Assembly: GCA_040397785.1 (NCBI GenBank)
Contig: JBBAVI010000011.1
Span: 22,973-86,972, forward strand
DNA length: 64,000 nt
From: M3007 sp040397785
GTDB taxonomy: Bacteria; Bacteroidota; Bacteroidia; Chitinophagales; Saprospiraceae
Direction: 5' to 3'
Shown here piece by piece: positions 58,401 through 64,000 of the stretch. Position 1 is the first letter of the stretch, and every line of letters begins with the position of its first letter. The notes below the pieces were generated by a model. It made no database searches. It was not told the origin of the DNA and saw only the letters and a list, made by a program, of their open reading frames with translations. A program made the position numbers and the translations under genes.

Positions 58401-61340
58401 ATGTTCCAAGTAGTTTTTAATTTATATCCGTTTTCGGAAAACCTTTATTTGCCCTCCGCCAACATCGTGCAGGAAGATAAAGACGGCAGCTTGTCGCATA
58501 TTATGCAAAAAGCGCTGCCTGCCACCCTGACTACTTACAGCATCGCGTTGAGTCCGGTGCTGAAACAATTATTTCAAATCATTGAATCGCTCACCCCGAA
58601 AGCGCTGGAGGCCAAATTCAAGCCCCCCAAGGCCCGAACAGTCACCGAATTGAAGCAATTGCTCACTGATCCTGCCACCAAATCGTCCGTGGAGCAATAT
58701 ATCTACAAAGAACTTGATTTGTTGCTCCATGAAATTTTGCGCAACCGCTTTCCCATTACGCTGGACGCCGAACGCCGCACTTTAGCAAAAGACGTATTGT
58801 TGGTATTTTCCAAAGAAGAACTACTCCCCCATTTGTCGTTTCACAAAACCCCGGAAGGGGTCACCTACCGCCTGCAATTGGGGAGCGAAACCGAAAAATG
58901 GAGCATTCGTGAACACGCGGTTTTCCCGCTCACCAACACCGATCCGGCCTGGTTGATCGTGGGTTATGCGCTGTTTCGCACGCCGGGCATCAATGGCAAC
59001 ATGGTGCGGCCGTTTCGCCTGAAAGATGCCATTCAGATTCCGCCGGATAAGGTAAAAACCTATTTTAAACAGTTTATTGCCAAAAAAGCGGGCCGCACCC
59101 AAATTGAGGCCGATGGTTTTGAGGTGCAAACGGCCAACGATTTGCTGGGTGTCCGCCTGGAACCGGCCGAAAACATCCTCGAACAACGTTGGGTGCTTAA
59201 ACCCGTGTTCGAATACCAAGGCGCTGCTTTTTTGCCCGGTGAAAAACGCGACCGGGTTACCACTGTACATTTTTCAGAATTGGAAGGCGCCGAAATTACC
59301 GTCCACCAGGTGTGCCGCGACCATAATTTGGAAGCCGAACGCCTGCAATTTCTGGAAAGTCTGGGGCTTGTGGCCGATAGTCGGGTATTTTATATTCCGG
59401 AAAACGACCAGCCCGATCCCACCAAAACCACCTTGGAAACCGTGATTTACTGGCTGGCAGCCCACCGAAATGCCCTGGAAGCGCAAGGCGTCACCCTGGT
59501 GCAACCCCAAGTGGAAGGCCGTACGCTTGCTTTGTTGCCCTCCGATTTGCGGGTGCGTTCGCGCATGGAGGGCGACTGGTTTGATGTCGACGGTCAGGTG
59601 CAAGTAGGCGCACTCAGTTTTCCGTTTAAAAACCTCCTCCAGCATATCCGGAAAAACGACCCGTTTTACAAACTGCCCGATGGTACTTTTTTCCTGATTC
59701 CTGCGGCCTGGATGACCCGATACGCCGATTTGGCGCAGGCCCTGCAAGACAGTGCGGAGGGTTTGCGTTTGCCCAAATCCTTGTTTACCGTTGTGCAGGA
59801 TGCCGGCTTGGGCGAGGGCGAACAAGGCGCAACTTTGCCGCTGATCGACCCGGATACCATTGATTTTGAGCCTTCTCCCGATTTAAAAGCGATCCTGCGG
59901 CCATATCAATTGCGGGGGGTAAAATGGCTGATCGGGCATTACCGGCATGGTTTGGGGGCTTGTTTGGCCGACGACATGGGTTTGGGAAAAACCTTGCAAA
60001 CCATTGCCGTGTTATTGCATGCCAAAACAGCCCGCACCACCGTAGCGCCGGTTTCGGGCTTTGGCGGTCCGCAAATGAACATGTTTCAGGAATACCGGTC
60101 TGAATTGAAACCCTTGCAAGCGCTGATTATCCTACCCGCCTCGCTGGTATTCAACTGGCAAAAAGAATTGGCCCGTTTTGCACCCAACCTGTTCGTGTAT
60201 GCCCACAGCGGACCCAAACGCCTGAAAGACAGCCGCGCCATGGCCGGTTACGACGTGGTACTCACTACTTATCACACCGCCCGCCTCGACCTCGAATTAT
60301 TGGGCAAACAAGCCTGGCATTACATCGTACTTGATGAAAGTCAACAAATTAAGAACCGCGAATCTGAAGTATCCAAAGTAATTCTGGATTTAAAAGCCGA
60401 CCATAAAATATCCTTGAGCGGTACGCCGATTGAAAACAGTTTGTCCGATTTATGGATGCAAATGGAGTTTATCAATCCCGACACCCTGGGTAGTTTTCGC
60501 AGTTTTAAGGAGCAGTTTTTAATTCCGATTGAAAAACAAAACGACGAGCGCGCGCAACAACGCTTGTTCAGTCGGGTGCGGCCCTTTTTTCTGCGGCGCA
60601 CCAAAGAAGAAGTGGCCCCCGAACTGCCCGAACTGAGTGATCAGTTGTTTTATTCTGAAATGAGTGCCGACCAGCGCAAACGCTACGATCAACTAAAATC
60701 GGCGGTGCGCAACGAAATTTTATCCCTGTTCGATGATCCGAAAACCCGCATTCAAGCTTTGGCCGCCCTCACCCGCCTGCGCCAATTGGCCAACCACCCA
60801 CTCCTGGTAGATGCAGAATACAGCGGCGAAAGTGGCAAATTTTTGGATGTACTTGCGCTTTGGGAAACCGTGCGCAAATCGGGGCATAAAGTGTTGTTTT
60901 TCAGTTCTTTTGAGAAACATTTACGCTTATTTCGGGCGGTTTTTGAAAAAAATGGGCACCCTTTTGCCTGGCTTACGGGCGATACCCCGGGCGAAGAACG
61001 CGCCAAAGCCGTGCAGCGTTTTCAGGAAGACCACAGCGTACAGGCTTTTTTCATGACCCTCAAAGCAGGCGGCGTGGGCCTCAACTTAACAGCCGCCGAT
61101 TACGTGTTCATCCTCGATCCCTGGTGGAATCCGGCAGTAGAAGCGCAGGCCATCGCACGGGCGCATCGCATAGGGCAACAACGACCCGTTACGGCCCTGC
61201 GTTTTTTGGCAAAAGACACCATTGAAGAGAAAATCCGCAGCCTGCAGGAGCGGAAAATGGCCTTGGGTAAAGAGTTGTTCCGAGGGGGCGAAGAGATGCC
61301 GCAATTGGATCGGGCGGATTTGGAGATGTTGTTGGGGTAG
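58401..61340 (+). CDS. SNF2-family (RapA/HepA-like) helicase
   Basis: A 979-residue DNA/RNA translocase of the SNF2 family. The N-terminal about 480 residues are helicase-associated, and the C-terminal half contains the ATPase: Walker A region ADDMGLGKTLQT, Walker B as DESQ in VLDESQQIKNRES, motif III SLSGTPIENSLSDLW, and in the second lobe FFMTLKAGGVGLNLTAADYV and ARAHRIGQ. The DESQ box (rather than DEAH) is typical of bacterial SNF2 proteins. The partner is unknown; such proteins act in transcription recycling (RapA) or in defence islands. It sits 6 nt after the glycosyltransferase gene, an unrelated function. Confidence 0.92.
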   Translation: MFQVVFNLYPFSENLYLPSANIVQEDKDGSLSHIMQKALPATLTTYSIALSPVLKQLFQIIESLTPKALEAKFKPPKARTVTELKQLLTDPATKSSVEQYIYKELDLLLHEILRNRFPITLDAERRTLAKDVLLVFSKEELLPHLSFHKTPEGVTYRLQLGSETEKWSIREHAVFPLTNTDPAWLIVGYALFRTPGINGNMVRPFRLKDAIQIPPDKVKTYFKQFIAKKAGRTQIEADGFEVQTANDLLGVRLEPAENILEQRWVLKPVFEYQGAAFLPGEKRDRVTTVHFSELEGAEITVHQVCRDHNLEAERLQFLESLGLVADSRVFYIPENDQPDPTKTTLETVIYWLAAHRNALEAQGVTLVQPQVEGRTLALLPSDLRVRSRMEGDWFDVDGQVQVGALSFPFKNLLQHIRKNDPFYKLPDGTFFLIPAAWMTRYADLAQALQDSAEGLRLPKSLFTVVQDAGLGEGEQGATLPLIDPDTIDFEPSPDLKAILRPYQLRGVKWLIGHYRHGLGACLADDMGLGKTLQTIAVLLHAKTARTTVAPVSGFGGPQMNMFQEYRSELKPLQALIILPASLVFNWQKELARFAPNLFVYAHSGPKRLKDSRAMAGYDVVLTTYHTARLDLELLGKQAWHYIVLDESQQIKNRESEVSKVILDLKADHKISLSGTPIENSLSDLWMQMEFINPDTLGSFRSFKEQFLIPIEKQNDERAQQRLFSRVRPFFLRRTKEEVAPELPELSDQLFYSEMSADQRKRYDQLKSAVRNEILSLFDDPKTRIQALAALTRLRQLANHPLLVDAEYSGESGKFLDVLALWETVRKSGHKVLFFSSFEKHLRLFRAVFEKNGHPFAWLTGDTPGEERAKAVQRFQEDHSVQAFFMTLKAGGVGLNLTAADYVFILDPWWNPAVEAQAIARAHRIGQQRPVTALRFLAKDTIEEKIRSLQERKMALGKELFRGGEEMPQLDRADLEMLLG

Positions 61341-61372
61341 TTTTTGAAAACATAGACTGTGCATAAAGGTTA

Positions 61373-61416
61373 TTTTCATGCAAATTGTAAAGTGTACTTT
61401 ACAATTTGCATGAAAA
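61373..61416. promoter_or_regulatory. 44-nt perfect palindrome after the SNF2 gene
   Basis: 21-nt arms (61373-61393 and 61396-61416) with a 2-nt centre, containing TGTAAAGTGTACTTTACA. It can serve as terminator for the SNF2 gene and lies immediately upstream of the -7 box TATTTTTG at 61421-61428. It is likely also the operator for the HxlR-type gene behind it. Confidence 0.75.
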
Positions 61417-61420
61417 ATTC

Positions 61421-61428
61421 TATTTTTG
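61421..61428 (+). promoter_or_regulatory. Promoter -7 box next to the 44-nt palindrome
   Basis: TATTTTTG matches TAnnTTTG, on the plus strand, directly after the palindrome. Confidence 0.5.
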
Positions 61429-61431
61429 TGC

Positions 61432-61783
61432 ATGATTTATCGCAGCCTTACTCCGCAAGTTCTTAAAGATTTAGCGTTTTTCCCGTCTACGTCGATCAAA
61501 AAATTCGTGTAAAGATGTTCGGTAATCAACTTTTCGTTTCGGAAGGAATATTAAGGAGGAAATCAACCGGTTAAGTTTATTGAAAAAACACATTCCATCC
61601 ATCACGGACAAAATGTTGTCGCAACAGTTACGCGAGTTGGAAAATGATGGGCTGATCACCCGTACTATTTTCCAGGAAATTCCACCCAGGGTTAAGTATC
61701 ATTTGACGGATGCGTGTGAAAGCCTTCTTCCTGCGCTCAAAAAAATATACGAGTGGGGCGTTGTGCAGAAGGAAAAGCGTTAA
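61432..61783 (+). pseudogene. Decayed HxlR-family regulator
   Basis: The 3' part (from about 61580) encodes a coherent HxlR C-terminal half: IPSITDKMLSQQLREL, then NDGLITRTIFQEIPPRVKYH and a PALKKIYEWG-type helix. The first 25 codons after the ATG at 61432 are in another frame and end at a stop near 61510. The conserved CPVRxxLxxxxGKW segment is missing. A frameshift and a deletion in the N-terminal half are the simplest reading. An operator-like palindrome and promoter still precede it. Confidence 0.6.
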
Positions 61784-61814
61784 ATCTTTAGAATAAACGT
61801 AATTACTTAGGGTA

Positions 61815-61983
61815 TATGCGACCTCTAGCGAGGTCGTGGAGCATAGCTTGGCATTCGATGTTGCTACAAATATTTGACTTCTAGCGAGGTCAGTGCGTTG
61901 CGTTTTGAATGGTGGAGGTTTCTAATCGGGATTTGGTTTTATTTTTGACCATTTTGAAGGCAACGCGCCGACCTCGATAGCGG
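61815..61983. repeat. REP-like hairpin repeats
   Basis: Three related GACCTC/GAGGTC units: GACCTC-TAGC-GAGGTC near 61820, a variant around 61876-61891, and an inverted one at 61971-61983. The last two sit in 33-nt imperfect inverted arms (61881-61913 and 61948-61980, about 27 of 33 identical). Known REP-associated transposases leave such units, but none is present here. Confidence 0.55.
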
Positions 61984-61999
61984 TTTAAGCAGTGACGAA

Positions 62000-62896
62000 T
62001 TATTTTAAAAAAGCGGTTTTGTTTTGTGCTACCCAATCCTCAAGACTTGTCATGGGCACTGGCAATTTTTTTAAGACATCGTTCATTTCGGATGCATGCA
62101 TAACAGGGTAGTTTTTCGTATCTGTTATTTCTTGATAAACAGCCTCTGCTCCGCGTCCTGCGCCTTCGCCCATCAAACTGTCCAGGATTTTTCCAAAGTC
62201 TTTGGGCGGCATTTGGCGGTACTGAATTTGTTTATTTAAGCCTATTGAAAACTTCTCTGCCAATTGATGGCCGGTTAGATTTTCAATACCGCTCACTTGA
62301 AAGGATGCGCCTGCAAGCTGTGGGCTAAAAATTGCTTCTGCTACCAATGCAGCGACGTCCTTTGTAGCAATCCAGCCAACGGGCATTTCTTCCGGGGTTG
62401 GGTAGGTTACGGTATCCTCCGCTTGAACAAAAGGTGCGGTCCAGGGGCCTAACAGGTTTTCTGCATAAACGGATGGCTGTATTATAATGAACGGAAGCCC
62501 ACTTTCCTTCAAATAATCGGCAATATCTAAGCGTACATCTATAGACGGGTTACCAATTTTTACAGGAAGTATAAAGCCGCTGCTATTCCATACAAAGTGC
62601 TTTACATTATTTGCAACAGCTGCGTCAATTACATTTTTGGCATAGTCCAATCCATCCATCGGATTGGCCAGAAAGAACGGGACCAGGAATGAAATTGCAT
62701 CCACCCCTTTGGTAATTTCATGGATCCGTGCACGGTCGGCCATGTTGGCAATGACTGCTTCGGCACCCGCATTTGTAAGTAATTCAGCTTTTCCGGGTTG
62801 GTGGGTTGTTGCGACCAGAGTTGAACCTTTATTGGTGAGCGCTTTAATTACAGGAAACTGTTGCGAGCCGCCTGCACCGTAAACAAGTACTTTCAT
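62000..62896 (-). CDS. NmrA-family NAD(P)-binding protein
   Basis: A 298-residue atypical SDR of the NmrA/quinone-oxidoreductase-2 type. It starts with a Rossmann motif KVLVYGAGGSQQFPVIKAL, has KHFVWNSSGF and LPFIIIQPSVYAENLLGPW in the middle, and a variable C-terminal substrate region. Some family members reduce quinones or sense NAD(P); activity here is unknown. Divergent from an HxlR regulator with a shared operator region: the arrangement typical of QorR-qorB and YodB-yodC pairs. Confidence 0.85.
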   Translation of the reverse strand: MKVLVYGAGGSQQFPVIKALTNKGSTLVATTHQPGKAELLTNAGAEAVIANMADRARIHEITKGVDAISFLVPFFLANPMDGLDYAKNVIDAAVANNVKHFVWNSSGFILPVKIGNPSIDVRLDIADYLKESGLPFIIIQPSVYAENLLGPWTAPFVQAEDTVTYPTPEEMPVGWIATKDVAALVAEAIFSPQLAGASFQVSGIENLTGHQLAEKFSIGLNKQIQYRQMPPKDFGKILDSLMGEGAGRGAEAVYQEITDTKNYPVMHASEMNDVLKKLPVPMTSLEDWVAQNKTAFLK

Positions 62897-62924
62897 GTTT
62901 TTTATTTAGTAGTGAATTATTTGG

Positions 62925-62932
62925 CAAAAGTA
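62925..62932 (-). promoter_or_regulatory. Promoter -7 box of the NmrA-family gene
   Basis: TACTTTTG on the minus strand, 28 nt before the ATG at 62896. Confidence 0.55.
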
Positions 62933-62941
62933 CCTACCTTC

Positions 62942-62995
62942 GCTATACAAAATATAGTACTATACTGTAGTATACTGGTATCCTGGAGTATAGTG
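62942..62995. promoter_or_regulatory. Operator region between nmrA-like and hxlR genes
   Basis: A run of TATA[GC]/AGTATA half-sites: a perfect 12-bp palindrome TATAGTACTATA (62953-62964), AGTATACT (62969-62976) and flanking copies near 62943-62947 and 62987-62993. It lies between the divergent promoters, and would let the HxlR protein control both. Confidence 0.6.
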
Positions 62996-63012
62996 ACTTG
63001 ATTATCAAGCAG

Positions 63013-63357
63013 ATGAAATCATCCAAAGAGTGTATCGAATATATTCGGCCCGTCAGAGACGTACTGGATATCATTAACGGCAAGTGGAAGTTGCCGATCC
63101 TGATTGCCTTGTCGTTTGGGACCAAGCGGTTTAAAGAATTAGAAAGAGATGTTGAGGGTATTACCCCTAGGATGTTGTCGAAAGAACTTAGAGATTTGGA
63201 AGTCAATCAATTGATTGTTAGAACGGTATATGATACCATCCCTGTTGCCGTAGAATATCGGTTGTCCGATTATGGTAAATCTTTGGATCATGTGATTGTC
63301 GCACTGCGGGCGTGGGGGCAAAACCATAGAAATAAGTTATTTGGGAAAATGGATTAA
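63013..63357 (+). CDS. HxlR-family transcriptional regulator
   Basis: A 114-residue winged-helix regulator. It has the family start RPVRDVLDIINGKWKLPILIAL (without the usual Cys before PVR; an earlier Cys is at KECIEY), the recognition part GITPRMLSKELRDLEVNQLI and a C-terminal dimer helix. HxlR proteins of the YodB/HypR/QorR type sense quinones or oxidants by a Cys near the N terminus; here a single Cys at residue 6 could do so. The start at 63013 gives MKSSKECIEY. Divergent from the NmrA-family gene. Confidence 0.88.
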   Translation: MKSSKECIEYIRPVRDVLDIINGKWKLPILIALSFGTKRFKELERDVEGITPRMLSKELRDLEVNQLIVRTVYDTIPVAVEYRLSDYGKSLDHVIVALRAWGQNHRNKLFGKMD

Positions 63358-63751
63358 GGTTCTAACCCTTTTATGTCCAATAATTGGAGAAAGTTTTCCT
63401 CCAATCAATTTGGCAGCAACAAAATGCTTCTGAGTATCCTGGTGCAATTGCTACATACCGTGCTTTGTCTGGAGTGACAAAAAATATCATTAATAGCAAT
63501 TGTGTTCGTCGGAAGCCTATTTTGTGATGGGATGAGGGTAAATTGAATTGTTGATTTCTTATAACTAAACTTATTATTTGATTTTCACAATTCTAAATTA
63601 TTTTTGTGATTTCAAGATGCTACGAAACTATTGTCTATCTTTCGGATAGGGTCTACAAAACGGAGTAGATTTATCTAAAGATACTGAGTATGGCCCGATT
63701 TTGTGCGTTTGAATTCGATAACTTGGTTGTTAACAACCAAATTTTTTTAAA
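63358..63751. other. Gene-free intergenic stretch
   Basis: About 390 nt, AT-rich, without a credible frame or terminator. The left end follows the HxlR stop; the right end leads into the ATPase fragment. Confidence 0.55.
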
Positions 63752-63970
63752 ATGAAGATCAAAAATATCCACATCAAAAACTTTAAAGGAATTGACGACA
63801 AAGTGTTCCAGTTGAATCCTTATTTTACATTGTTTATTGGTGACAACGCCACTGGAAAAACATCCATTCTAGATGCACTTGCAGTTTCTTTAGGTAGTTT
63901 TTTTATTGAAATGGGTATCGGTATTAAAACCCGTACGATCCAAGATGGGTGTGACCCCATTGTGATGTAA
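63752..63970 (+). pseudogene. N-terminal fragment of an AAA/OLD-like ATPase
   Basis: A 72-codon frame starting KIKNIHIKNFKGIDDKVF with the Walker A motif GDNATGKTS and ILDALAVSLGSFF, the start of an SMC/RecF/OLD-type ATPase. Such enzymes normally exceed 400 residues, but a TAA stop occurs at 63968-63970 and no continuation is visible before the window ends. It is either a broken gene or the first piece of a frameshifted one. Proteins of this type occur in anti-phage systems (Septu, Gabija, retrons), but nothing here shows which. Confidence 0.5.
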
Positions 63971-64000
63971 ACATATAGGAAATGATTAATTTTGATGAAA

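Noticed and set aside
58401..61340. Assigning the SNF2 protein to a phage-defence system such as DISARM
   Set aside because: No methylase, DUF1998 or PLD gene is adjacent; it pairs only with a glycosyltransferase gene.

Overview
The window reads as a chromosomal segment of a Bacteroidota bacterium, most likely from the Saprospiria (Haliscomenobacter/Lewinella-like). The phylum rests on sequence; the class is inference. The evidence is: many promoters with the Bacteroidota -7 box TAnnTTTG (for example at 5650-5657, 21568-21575, 24137-24144, 24748-24755 and 33331-33338); no obvious Shine-Dalgarno sequences; type IX secretion (T9SS) components and cargo (PorQ-like protein, type A and type B sorting domains); HMG-CoA synthase of the mevalonate route; kynurenine 3-monooxygenase; and the gene orders acpP-fabF-rnc and rimP-nusA-infB. 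No tRNA, rRNA, CRISPR array or intact insertion sequence was seen.

Layout. 1-2.0 kb: a cut-off kynurenine monooxygenase gene behind a TolC-type channel gene. 2.2-5.7 kb: the str operon (rpsL-rpsG-fusA, minus strand) with unusual intercistronic hairpins and a clear promoter and terminator. 6-13 kb: cell-envelope genes (OmpA-type protein, Lys-rich secreted protein, MORN-repeat protein, PorQ, a three-PDZ T9SS cargo). 13-19.3 kb: response regulator, AntA-like protein, HMG-CoA synthase, a 56-residue membrane microprotein, two tandem thioredoxin-fold proteins and a Fur regulator. 19.3-31.5 kb: core metabolism and translation (pyk, acpP, fabF, rnc, rimP, nusA, infB, rfbA). 31.6-40.5 kb: PafA-like phosphatase, a conserved protein of unknown function, yqeY, lptB, a large adhesin-like T9SS cargo, an ABC permease and a quinone reductase.

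40.5-53.1 kb is the accessory part. A TetR-SDR pair and a deletion scar holding two 5'-truncated genes are followed by a six-gene co-directional cluster (42836-52997, minus strand): papain-like protease with a DUF4384-like tail, TPR histidine kinase, LuxR-type response regulator, TPR/beta-barrel protein, an uncharacterised secreted protein, and a 1099-residue beta-propeller/caspase-like protease. The same 20-bp palindrome (TATCCGA-N6-TCGGATA) lies exactly 21 nt upstream of the -7 box before the first gene and before the response-regulator gene. This suggests that the response regulator controls the cluster and itself. It is the best candidate here for an undescribed system: a two-component-controlled pair of cysteine proteases at the cell envelope.

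53.1-64 kb: a repeat-rich intergenic region, DUF192 lipoprotein, class A PBP, glycosyltransferase, SNF2-family helicase, a decayed HxlR regulator behind a 44-nt palindrome, REP-like repeats, a divergent NmrA/HxlR pair with a dense operator region, and a short ATPase fragment at the right edge.
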